Positions 1 through 7,545 of a stretch of DNA of 64,000 nt are shown here, piece by piece (position 1 is the first letter of the stretch; each line of letters begins with the position of its first letter). The position numbers and the translations under genes were made by a program. The stretch is from DASXUX01 sp036504595 (GTDB lineage Bacteria > Planctomycetota > SZUA-567 > H5-PLA8). Under the pieces are notes generated by a model. The model worked only from the letters and a program-made list of their open reading frames with translations. It was not told where the DNA came from and did no database searches. The stretch covers positions 62,001 through 126,000 of the forward strand of contig DASXUX010000053.1 of assembly GCA_036504595.1 (NCBI GenBank), given 5' to 3'.

Positions 1-47
1 GGCCGGGGGAGGGGTTTGCGGGACGAAGAGGGGAGACGGGGGAACGA

Positions 48-1325
48 ATGTCAAAGCTCAGTGAATACCGCAAAGGGACGGACAGTGTTCCGAAAACGAT
101 GCAAGCTGTGGTCCTGAGTGGCTCGGGCTTCGAAAATCTCTCGGTCAGAGAAGTGCCCGTCCCCGACGTCGGCCCGGATCAACTGCTTTGCCGCGTCGAT
201 GCCGCGGGCGTTTGCACGTCGATTCTCAAGCTCATCGCGCAAGGCAGTTCGCACACCTTCATCAACGGCTGGGATCTCGCGAAAAATCCGATCATCCTCG
301 GCGACGAAGGTTCCGTGACGGTTGTGAAGGTCGGCAGCAAGCTGTCCGGCAAATACCGCGTCGGCCAGCGCTACGGCATTCAGCCCGCGGTCGATGTCGA
401 ACCGATCAACCACCGCGAACGCTACCAGAACAGCGCGGCGAATATGCGGAAGTGCGCCGTCGGCTACACGCTGCCCGGCCATCTCGCGCAGTACATGCTC
501 GTGCAGGAGGAAGTCCTGACCGGCGGCTGTCTGCTTCCGCTGCCGGATGAAAATCTCGCGTACTTTGCCGTCTCGATGGCCGAACCGATCTCCTGCATTT
601 ACTCGGCGCAGGAACGCCAGTTCCACATCTATAAGGAGAGCCCGCTCGCACCGCGCGTCGCCAAGCTCGGGTTGCTCCCCGGCGGAAACGCCGTCGTGAT
701 CGGCGCTGGCCCGATGGGCCTGATGCACGCGGAACTTGCGCTGCGCTACCGGCCGCGCAATCTGCTGATCTGCGACAAGCTTCCCGCGCGGTTGAAGCGC
801 GCCAACGAAACGCTGGGCGCGAAGGCCCGCAAAGCCGGCGTGAATCTGCTCACGGTCGAATCGGCCGCGCTGAAGGAAACGCTCACCCAGGTCAGCAACG
901 GAACGATGGCCGACGATCTTGTTCTCGCCGTCGGCATTCAGCCGGTGCAGCAGCAGGCGCTCGAACTGCTCGGAAAAGGCGGCGTCGCGAATCTTTTCGG
1001 CGGCTTGCCGCAAGGCCAGCACATGCTGCAGATCAACGCGATTGCGGTCCACTACGACGAGATCAAGGTCGTCGGGTCGAGCGGCGGGGCGCCGTCCGAC
1101 ATGGCCGCGACGCTTGACGCGATTGCCAAGAACGACATCGATCCCGGCAATTACGTTTTCGGCTACGGCGGCCTTCAGCACGCGCCGCAGGTCTTGCGCA
1201 TGATCAAAGAGAATCTTGTCGAGGGCAAAGTGATCCTTTACCCGCACGCGCGCATCGAGCAACTCACAACCGTCGATCACTGGGACAAACCGAAAGAAGA
1301 GAAACTCCTCAGCGAACGGCTTTAG
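48..1325 (+). CDS. Medium-chain dehydrogenase, L-sorbose-1-phosphate-reductase-like
   Basis: The 425-residue protein has a GroES-like N-terminal half and a Rossmann half with the nucleotide-binding motif V-I-G-A-G-P-M-G-L at about 217-225. The order A-Q-G, N-P-I-I-L-G-D-E, G-I-Q-P-A and S-M-A-E-P-I-S-C resembles L-sorbose-1-phosphate reductases, so a sugar-phosphate polyol/ketose oxidoreductase is likely. The catalytic-zinc positions are partly altered: Cys56 and Glu179 are present but the usual G-H-E is G-D-E (Asp86). The four-Cys structural zinc loop is absent. A purine-rich stretch precedes the ATG. It is followed 98 bp later by a mannitol-dehydrogenase-family gene on the same strand, suggesting joint polyol metabolism. 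Substrate is not determinable from sequence. Confidence 0.8.
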   Translation: MSKLSEYRKGTDSVPKTMQAVVLSGSGFENLSVREVPVPDVGPDQLLCRVDAAGVCTSILKLIAQGSSHTFINGWDLAKNPIILGDEGSVTVVKVGSKLSGKYRVGQRYGIQPAVDVEPINHRERYQNSAANMRKCAVGYTLPGHLAQYMLVQEEVLTGGCLLPLPDENLAYFAVSMAEPISCIYSAQERQFHIYKESPLAPRVAKLGLLPGGNAVVIGAGPMGLMHAELALRYRPRNLLICDKLPARLKRANETLGAKARKAGVNLLTVESAALKETLTQVSNGTMADDLVLAVGIQPVQQQALELLGKGGVANLFGGLPQGQHMLQINAIAVHYDEIKVVGSSGGAPSDMAATLDAIAKNDIDPGNYVFGYGGLQHAPQVLRMIKENLVEGKVILYPHARIEQLTTVDHWDKPKEEKLLSERL

Positions 1326-1419
1326 GGTATCGGGTATGGGGTATCGGGTATGGTGGTGGCTGAGGATGCTAAACGCCAAACCCTATACCCTATGCCCCAT
1401 ACCCCATACCCGCAGGGAC
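1326..1419. repeat. GGGTAT-type word repeat forming an inverted repeat
   Basis: Directly after the stop codon, tandem variants of GGGTATCGGGTATGG run for about 30 bases; after a 25-base spacer the complementary words CCCTATACCCTATGCCCC follow. The two arms can fold into an imperfect hairpin. The same words recur at 26430-26462. It may act as a transcription-attenuating hairpin between the two dehydrogenase genes. Confidence 0.75.
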
Positions 1420-1423
1420 TGAA

Positions 1424-2770
1424 ATGACTGCAACACGCACCTTCGTCGGCTTCGGCTTCGGCCCCATTCAAAGCGGCCTCTTCCTCTATGAAGCGTGGCT
1501 CACCGGCAGCTTCAAGCGCTTCGTCGTCGCTGAAGTGGACGACCAGCTCGTTAAAGCCGTGCGCGAGAACCACGGCCGCTATCACGTGAACATCGCGCGC
1601 AAAGACCGCATCGATCAGGTCACCGTCGAAGGCGTCGAACTCTACAACCCGCGCGACTCCGCCGGCCGCAGCGCCATCATCGCCGCGATTGCCGAAGCCG
1701 ACGAAATGGCGACGTGCTTGCCGAGCGTTGCCTTTTTTGATTCGGGAAACGAAAGCAGCGTTGCGGAAATGCTCACGGAGGGACTCAAGGAGCGTCTCCG
1801 CACGGGCAGCCAACAACTAACAGAGGCTGCCCGTGCCACAGTGATTTACGCCGCCGAAAACCACAACCACGCCGCCGAGATTCTGCTGGAGAAAGTGCAG
1901 CAGAAGTGGGTTGGCTCGGCGGATTCAAAGATCAATGGCCTCGGCCACATTCAGTTCCTGAACACCGTCATCGGCAAAATGAGCGGCGTCATCACCGAGC
2001 GCGCGGATATTGTGCGCTACAATCTCGCGACGGTGACGCCGACCACGCCGCGCGCCGTTCTGGTCGAAGAGTTCAACTGCATTCTCATCAGCCGCATCGC
2101 GCTGCCGAATTTCGAGCGGGGCATTCGCGTTTTCATTGAGAAGGACGACCTGTTGCCGTTTGAAGAAGCGAAACTTTACGGCCACAACGCCATTCACGCG
2201 CTGATCGGCTATCTGGCCGAACAGAAACACCTGCCCAACATGGCCGAGGCCGGCAACGATCCGAAGATCATGCAGATCGCCCGGCGCGCGTTCATTGAAG
2301 AGTCGGGCGCGGCGCTCATCAAACGCCACGCGGCACTCGGCGATCCGCTTTTCACGCCCGAAGGCTACCGCGCGTACGCGGAAGATTTGCTCGACCGCAT
2401 GATTCGCCCGAACCTGAACGATCTGATCAGCCGTGTGTGTCGCGATCCCATTCGCAAGCTCGGTTACGACGACCGTCTCTTCGGCACGATGCGTTTGGCG
2501 CTCAAGTACGGCATCGAACCCAGCAACCTGGCCTTCGGCTCGGCCGCCGCCGTACTGTATCTCGTCGCGAATCCGCCGCCGTCCGGTCCGCAGGCGACGG
2601 ACGCCGCCAAAGCTCTCCACCTGCCGCGCTCGGGCGAGGAACTGTCCGAACAGAACGTGCGAGAGTTGCTCTTCTCGATCTGGCAGGGCCAATCCGGACC
2701 CGAGAGCGCGGACCTCTGCCGCCTGACGTGGACTGGCATCAAAATGTTGCGCGATTGGCTGCGCAACTGA
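1424..2770 (+). CDS. Mannitol dehydrogenase family protein (mannitol-1-phosphate 5-dehydrogenase-like)
   Basis: This 448-residue protein has an N-terminal Rossmann motif G-F-G-F-G-P-I-Q-S-G (about 9-18), the family signature A-A-E-N-H-N-H-A (about 143-150), N-T-V-I-G-K-M (180-186) and the helical C-terminal signature K-L-Y-G-H-N-A-I-H-A. These are typical of NAD(P)-dependent polyol-phosphate dehydrogenases interconverting a hexitol phosphate and a ketose phosphate. It probably works with the preceding dehydrogenase. Residues about 126-140 (R-T-G-S-Q-Q-L-T-E-A-A-R-A-T-V), just before the E-N motif, are encoded by a palindromic repeat element that has a near-identical copy outside genes at 33764-33801. 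Exact substrate is unknown. Confidence 0.85.
   Translation: MTATRTFVGFGFGPIQSGLFLYEAWLTGSFKRFVVAEVDDQLVKAVRENHGRYHVNIARKDRIDQVTVEGVELYNPRDSAGRSAIIAAIAEADEMATCLPSVAFFDSGNESSVAEMLTEGLKERLRTGSQQLTEAARATVIYAAENHNHAAEILLEKVQQKWVGSADSKINGLGHIQFLNTVIGKMSGVITERADIVRYNLATVTPTTPRAVLVEEFNCILISRIALPNFERGIRVFIEKDDLLPFEEAKLYGHNAIHALIGYLAEQKHLPNMAEAGNDPKIMQIARRAFIEESGAALIKRHAALGDPLFTPEGYRAYAEDLLDRMIRPNLNDLISRVCRDPIRKLGYDDRLFGTMRLALKYGIEPSNLAFGSAAAVLYLVANPPPSGPQATDAAKALHLPRSGEELSEQNVRELLFSIWQGQSGPESADLCRLTWTGIKMLRDWLRN
1800..1837. repeat. Palindromic element inside the mannitol dehydrogenase gene
   Basis: CACGGGCAGCC (1801-1811) and GGCTGCCCGTG (1825-1835) are perfect inverted arms around a 13-base loop. 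A nearly identical element, including most of the loop, lies at 33764-33801. Here it is read in frame. Confidence 0.85.
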
Positions 2771-2773
2771 GTG

Positions 2774-2947
2774 GTGTGGCACGGGCAGGCCGCGCCGCGT
2801 ATGGTGCGTCGGTATCAAGGACCGGCGGCAGCTCGCGGCGCGGATTGCCCGTGAATCCTGCGCGCCTCTGCACGGGCAATCCGCGCCGCAACAGCGCTTG
2901 TCCGTGATAGGCTGGCGCAACCGTGGCGCGGCCTGCCCGTGCCACAC
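2774..2947. repeat. Nested palindromic element (two perfect stems)
   Basis: The outer arms 2774-2796 and 2925-2947 are perfect 23-base inverted repeats beginning GTGTGGCACGGGCAGG. The inner arms 2835-2853 and 2871-2889 are perfect 19-base inverted repeats beginning GCGGCGCGGATTGCCC. Both share the CACGGGCA core with the elements at 1800 and 33764. The structure fills the gap between the dehydrogenase and the ABC permease and contains no plausible gene. Confidence 0.9.
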
Positions 2948-3029
2948 GTGTCTCTCATCTTTCAGTCTCTGATCGCGAAGGGCGCGAAGTATTGTAGAAT
3001 TATCGTCCGTTGATCTGGTGGTTGCCGAT

Positions 3030-4202
3030 ATGGCCGTTCCTCTCATCTATAGTGTGCGCAGCGTTGCGGTCCGCAAAGGATCTTCGGCCATGGCGGTCGT
3101 CGGCATCGCGCTGGTCGTCGTGGTGCTCGTGGTTCTGCTGGCGCTCGCGGCTGGTTTCCGCAAAGCCGTCGCGTCTTCGGGCAGTCCGCAGAACATCATT
3201 GTGCTGAGAAAAGGCGCGGACGCCGAACTTCAAAGCCAGGTCACGCGCCAAACGGCGCGCGTCATTCAGGAACTGCCGATCGTTGCCAACGACGAAAAAG
3301 GCCTGCCGCTGTTCTGCAAAGAGACCGTCGTCATTCTCGCTCGCCAGAAGAAAGACGGCGGCGAGACCAGCGTCACGGTTCGCGGCGCCGACAGGCAGTC
3401 GCCCGTGGTGCATGCGGGGTTGCGCATTATCGAAGGCCGCTGGTACACGATCGGCAGCGATGAGGCCGTCGTGGGCCGCGCGATCGCTCACCGCATGGAA
3501 AATTTCGGCGTCGGGCAGACCATCACGATCGGCAAACACCACTGGAAAATTGTCGGCCTTTTCGAAGCCGGCGGAAGCTCGCTGGAATCGGAACTGTGGT
3601 GCGACGTGGACCTGGTGCAGAGCGCCTTTCACCGCACCGTTTTTCAGTCGCTTCTGTTCCGAGCCAGCGGCGATGCGCAAGCTGCGCTGGAGCGGATTCA
3701 AAAAGAAATCGACGCCGATCCGCGATTGCATTCAGCGCAGGCCAAGCTCGAAACGAAGTATTACGAAGAACAGTCGCGGCTGATGTCCGATCTGATCACC
3801 ACGCTCGGCGGGCTGCTGACGATCATCATGGGTGTCGGCGCGGTCGTCGGCGCGATGAACACGATGTATGCCGCCGTCAGCCAGCGCAAGCGTGAGATCG
3901 GCTGCCTGCTGGCCATTGGTTTCACGCCCCGCTCGATCTGGATGGCGTTCATGGCCGAATCGCTGGTGCTCTCCGCGCTCGGGGCGATTCTCGGCTGCGG
4001 CCTCTCGCTGCTCTTCAACGGTCTGCAGACCGGCACGACGAACTGGGCGACATTTTCGGAGACGGCGTTCGAGTTCCTGATCACGCCGCGAATTTTGATC
4101 ACCGCCGCCATCGTCGCGCTGATCCTCGGTTTCGTCGGCGGCGTGGCGCCCGCGTTTCGAGCCGCGCGAATGAAGGTGGTCGATGCGCTGCGGCGGGCGT
4201 AA
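3030..4202 (+). CDS. ABC transporter permease, FtsX/MacB type
   Basis: The 390-residue membrane protein has one transmembrane helix near the N-terminus (about 15-40), a large extracytoplasmic domain (MacB periplasmic-core type) and three C-terminal helices. Around the helices are the typical stretches M-N-T-M-Y-A-A-V-S-Q-R-K-R-E-I-G and R-S-I-W-M-A-F. Such permeases partner a LolD/MacB ATPase to extrude or extract envelope lipids, peptides or drugs. The ATG at 3030 is preferred to an in-frame GTG at 3018. No ATPase is adjacent; the closest set is at 43.8-48.5 kb. It is related to the permease at 43768-44934, sharing the M-Y-A-A and R-E-x-G-x-L-x-A-x-G-F patterns. Confidence 0.85.
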   Translation: MAVPLIYSVRSVAVRKGSSAMAVVGIALVVVVLVVLLALAAGFRKAVASSGSPQNIIVLRKGADAELQSQVTRQTARVIQELPIVANDEKGLPLFCKETVVILARQKKDGGETSVTVRGADRQSPVVHAGLRIIEGRWYTIGSDEAVVGRAIAHRMENFGVGQTITIGKHHWKIVGLFEAGGSSLESELWCDVDLVQSAFHRTVFQSLLFRASGDAQAALERIQKEIDADPRLHSAQAKLETKYYEEQSRLMSDLITTLGGLLTIIMGVGAVVGAMNTMYAAVSQRKREIGCLLAIGFTPRSIWMAFMAESLVLSALGAILGCGLSLLFNGLQTGTTNWATFSETAFEFLITPRILITAAIVALILGFVGGVAPAFRAARMKVVDALRRA

Positions 4203-4205
4203 AGA

Positions 4206-4390
4206 CGGTTTGTGGTTCGTAGTTCAGAGTTGTTCGGCACAGATTTGAACCGCAAAGACGAGTGACAGGGTTCAGGGGTCAGGGTAAGGATGGGCCGGCA
4301 AAGCCTTCACTGAGCCCCGACCCCCGAACCCTTCCGCTCTTTGCGCCTTTGCGTCTTTGCGGTTCAACGCCACAAACCATAAACCCTGAA
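4206..4390. repeat. Nested word-type inverted repeats
   Basis: TTGAACCGCAAAGACG (4246-4261) is perfectly complementary to 4352-4367. Outside it GGTTTGTGG and CCACAAACC pair, and inside it GGGTTCAGGGG/CCCCCGAACCC words pair. The unit separates the permease from the convergent GH2 gene and could act as a bidirectional terminator. Similar words recur at 31083 and 34753. Confidence 0.7.
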
Positions 4391-4398
4391 CCCTGCCG

Positions 4399-7311
4399 TC
4401 AAGGCAGCTTAATTTCGCCTTTCGGAGTGAAGGCGCCGGAGCGCGCATAGCGAATCAGGTTGTCGAGGAGGTTGTTGGCTTCGGGGAGGCCGCTGAGCAA
4501 GTCGAGGCCGAAGGTCATCAACACGCGGCCGTTGCCGCAGCGGGCTTCGGCGCCGTAGAGGAAAAAGCCGGTGCCGCCTTCGCCGACGGCGAACATTTCT
4601 TCGGGCTTCAGGCCGGGGAACGCGGGCAGTTTGAGGCCGGTCTTCAAAATTCGGAACATGAGCGGCGACAGGTAACCTTCGTGCGGAAAGTCGCCCCACG
4701 CGGGGTGCTTGGCGAAGGCCGTGCCGACCTGATTGCCCATCGACCACCAGCCAAGATTGACGTTAGGCTTGCCGCCGGTTTGGTTGATCAGAAGCACGCG
4801 CTTGCCGGCGGCGAGGGCAGACGCGACGTCGGGCGAACTAAGCTCAGAAATTAGCAGCGAGCATTTCTCGGCTTCAGGCGTGCCCGCCACGGCCAGATTC
4901 GCGAACAGCGGCGAAAGGGCTTCGCGGAAGGACGCGGAAATGGCGATGCCGTCGCCGGGCTGAGGACTGCGCTTGGGAAAAAGCCAGAAGTCCCAGCGGT
5001 TACCAATGGAAGCAGCCTCGATCACGGCTCCGAGAACGGCGCGCACAGGTCTTTGAACTTCCGGAACGCCAACAAGTGCGACGCGCGCAATTGGTCGAAC
5101 AGCTCCGGGCTCAAGCGTCTCAATGTTGCATTCGGCAAGATCTAAAGGGCGCTCGTTATCACTCAACGCATATCGGAACTTTGGCTTCTCGAAATTCTGC
5201 GTGCCGAAATGTGAGACCCAGAAGTCTGCCTTGATCTCCTCTCCGGAGACCAAAACGCGGTTCTCTATATCCATCTTAAGGAGGATAGCAGTGGGACTAT
5301 TGAAGGTCGCGAACTCTTGCGGCGTTGCGCCACCCTGCTTGCCTTCCCAGAACGGCGTGAATAATCCCTGCGAACTGTAGCTGTCGTGCTGCTGCACGAC
5401 GACATCGACGATGGTCCAGAAATCGTAGCCGTCGCAGGCGGGGTCGAGGCGCGCGGATTCGAGGCCGCGCTTCTGGTAGTAGCGCTGCAGCGCGTGAGCG
5501 GCGTCCTGGATGCGTTCGCCCCACTCGCGATTGAGACCGGCGGCGGCGAGGCGCTTGTCCCAGGCGGCGAGCGTCACTGGCGGCTGCCAGGCGCCGGTGA
5601 ATTTGGGTTCCAAGCGTGGGTCGAGTTTGACGCACAGGTTCAGGTATTCGTGCGCGACGAAGGGCGCGTCGCCTTTGACTTTGCCCGGCGTCCAGACATT
5701 GATCGGGCCGCCGCGGAAATCGGAATTTTCGGCGGTGTTGTAGTCGCCGTCCTGATGCAGGACGAGGCGGTCGGGGTCGAGGCGCTTGCAGAGCTTGTAG
5801 ATTTCTTTGTCGAGCGGCTTGCCGAGGACGCCTTCGTTGCCGGTGCAGTACGTCGTCAGCGAAACGTGCCGGCGGTATTGCGCGATGATCTCCTTCATGT
5901 CGCGCATCGGATCGAACGTGAATGCCTCGCACGGATAGTCGCCGTAGTACGGAAGCTCCGGCTGAATCATGATCCCCGCTTCGTCGGCAGCCTCGAAATA
6001 TTCGGGCAGTTCGCAGTGGGTGTGCGTGCGCACGTAAACGAAGCCGGCTTCGCGGGCGAGCTTGAGGTGCTTGAGGTGCTCTTCGCGCGAGGCGGGCGAG
6101 GTGAGCGTGAGCGGATAAACTAGATCGTCGCCGAAGCCGCGGATGAAGAACGGCTTGTTATTCAGGAAGAAGCGGTCGCCGCGCGCTTCGATCTTGCGTA
6201 CGCCGAAGCGTTCAGTCCAGCCGTGGACGGGCTTGTCGCCGTCGCAGAGAGTGAGCTCGGCAATGTAAAGCGACGGGGATTCGGGCGACCAGGGATTGAA
6301 AACGGAGAGCGGAACGTTGACGACGACATCGGCCGAGAGTTTTTGCGCGGTGAGATCGACTTTCTGGCTGGCTTCGCCGGCGGCAGCGGAGGTGGTGCCG
6401 GCGTCCCTGCCGGCCGGCACGGAGGCCGGCACCACCCTCACTTTCAGAACAGGATTCTGGAGCACGTTGGCTGACGTGCAGACGACGTTGGCGTGCACTT
6501 CGGCGGCTTGTTTGTCGAAATCGCCGCGGACCCAAGCGTAATCGATGCGCGTGTCGGGCGTGGCTTCCAGTTCCACGTCGCGGTAGAGGCCGCCGAATTT
6601 GTGGTGGGCTCCAAAGAGGCCTTTGCGGCTGGGGACGATGTTGCTGACGGCGGCGACGACGGTGGCGGGCTTGCCGGGTTCAACCAGATCGGTGATGTCG
6701 TATTTGTACGTGCCGCAATAATTATCTGCCCACGCGACGGTTTTTCCGTTCACCCAGAACCAGCCTTGAGCGCGCACGCCGCCGACTTTAAGCCACACCC
6801 GCCGGCCTTGCCATGTGAGCGGGATCTCGATTTTCTTGCGATACCAGCCTTCACCCATGTAAACGGCACGCAGCGGCTTGGGGCACTGATCCCACTTGCA
6901 GTCCCACGCTTCGCTCATCCCCGGCGCGCCGACGCCTTGAGCTTCCCAGCAGCCGGGAACCTGGATCGTGCGCGCGTTCGGCCAGGGCTTGTTGTAGAAG
7001 GCGCGCCAGCCCGGGTGGCGATTCGGCGCGACCGGTTGCGTGACGAATTCCCATTCGCCGCGCAGGGAGAGGACGTTTTGCAGAGGCGAACTGACAACGG
7101 GGTTGACCAGCGCAGGCCACGCTTTGCGGTTGGCCCAGCTTTCGACACCTTCGAGGGGTGCCTCTTCCGCGGCTTGCGCCGCGAAGACGAAGAGTACGCA
7201 GTAGGCAGCGGCAGTAGGCAGGAACGGGAAAAACGAACGGATGTAGGCAGGAGGCAGGAGGCGGGAGGCAGGATCGAAAAGCAGACGGGAGGCGGTCGCT
7301 CGTGTCGGCAT
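4399..7311 (-). CDS. Secreted glycoside hydrolase family 2 (beta-galactosidase/beta-glucuronidase-like)
   Basis: This 970-residue enzyme has the GH2 order: jelly-roll sugar-binding domain (about 60-240; G-W-Y-R-K-K and N-Y-C-G-T-Y-K-Y-D-I-T), immunoglobulin-like domain, then a TIM barrel with F-F-I-R-G-F and T-H-T-H-C-E-L-P. The acid/base pair is in C-T-G-N-E-G near residue 490. It probably hydrolyses beta-linked galactosides or glucuronides of environmental polysaccharides outside the cytoplasm. A strong GGAGGT lies 8 bases before the ATG. Two repeat segments are translated: one forms the region leading into the N-terminal export signal (positions 7190-7295), the other about 15 residues near residue 295. 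The exact activity within GH2 is not assignable. Confidence 0.85.
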   Translation of the reverse strand: MPTRATASRLLFDPASRLLPPAYIRSFFPFLPTAAAYCVLFVFAAQAAEEAPLEGVESWANRKAWPALVNPVVSSPLQNVLSLRGEWEFVTQPVAPNRHPGWRAFYNKPWPNARTIQVPGCWEAQGVGAPGMSEAWDCKWDQCPKPLRAVYMGEGWYRKKIEIPLTWQGRRVWLKVGGVRAQGWFWVNGKTVAWADNYCGTYKYDITDLVEPGKPATVVAAVSNIVPSRKGLFGAHHKFGGLYRDVELEATPDTRIDYAWVRGDFDKQAAEVHANVVCTSANVLQNPVLKVRVVPASVPAGRDAGTTSAAAGEASQKVDLTAQKLSADVVVNVPLSVFNPWSPESPSLYIAELTLCDGDKPVHGWTERFGVRKIEARGDRFFLNNKPFFIRGFGDDLVYPLTLTSPASREEHLKHLKLAREAGFVYVRTHTHCELPEYFEAADEAGIMIQPELPYYGDYPCEAFTFDPMRDMKEIIAQYRRHVSLTTYCTGNEGVLGKPLDKEIYKLCKRLDPDRLVLHQDGDYNTAENSDFRGGPINVWTPGKVKGDAPFVAHEYLNLCVKLDPRLEPKFTGAWQPPVTLAAWDKRLAAAGLNREWGERIQDAAHALQRYYQKRGLESARLDPACDGYDFWTIVDVVVQQHDSYSSQGLFTPFWEGKQGGATPQEFATFNSPTAILLKMDIENRVLVSGEEIKADFWVSHFGTQNFEKPKFRYALSDNERPLDLAECNIETLEPGAVRPIARVALVGVPEVQRPVRAVLGAVIEAASIGNRWDFWLFPKRSPQPGDGIAISASFREALSPLFANLAVAGTPEAEKCSLLISELSSPDVASALAAGKRVLLINQTGGKPNVNLGWWSMGNQVGTAFAKHPAWGDFPHEGYLSPLMFRILKTGLKLPAFPGLKPEEMFAVGEGGTGFFLYGAEARCGNGRVLMTFGLDLLSGLPEANNLLDNLIRYARSGAFTPKGEIKLP
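6390..6437. repeat. In-gene GCCGGCACGGAGGCC palindromic element
   Basis: GTGGTGCCGGC at one end and GCCGGCACCAC at the other are perfect inverted arms. The centre carries GTCCCTGCC and GGCACGGAGGCC, words shared with the elements at 29199-29277 and 34505-34541. It is read in frame in the GH2 gene as V-P-A-S-V-P-A-G-R-D-A-G-T-T. Confidence 0.8.
7190..7295. repeat. GCAGGAGGCAG word repeat encoding the GH2 export leader
   Basis: Degenerate copies of GTAGGCAG, GGAGGCAGGAGG and GGGAGGCAGG cover the first codons of the GH2 gene. Read on the minus strand they give the stretch S-R-L-L-P-P-A-Y and F-L-P-T-A-A-A-Y that leads into the hydrophobic export signal. The same words occur between genes at 7494, 12590, 35640, 39000 and 60795. 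Confidence 0.65.
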
Positions 7312-7349
7312 CGCAAAATACCTCCATGAGAGTTACGTCAACAACGAGG

Positions 7350-7545
7350 CTGCCCCCTCACCCCTAACCCCTCTCCCTCGCGGGGGAGAGGGGGACCGGA
7401 GCGCCGCTCCCTTACGGTCGCGGTACCGATCTTCGCTTCGTCGCTGTTTTCTCCCCGTCTCCGCGTCCCCGCGTCTCCGTGTCATTCCGTTCCTGCCTAC
7501 TGCATACTTTCCGTTACCGCCTCCTGCTTGCTGTTTGCTAAAGAA
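7350..7545. repeat. Composite repeat block upstream of GH2
   Basis: The block contains, in order, a CCCCTCTCCC/GGGAGAGGGG hairpin, a dispersed unit with core CTCCCTTACGGTCGCGGT (7403-7424; other copies 32778 and 39055), CCCCGTCTCCGCGTCCCCGC tandem words and CTGCCTACTGC words. It fills the gap between GH2 and the beta-CASP gene, overlapping the last codons of the latter. No gene is visible in it. Confidence 0.75.
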
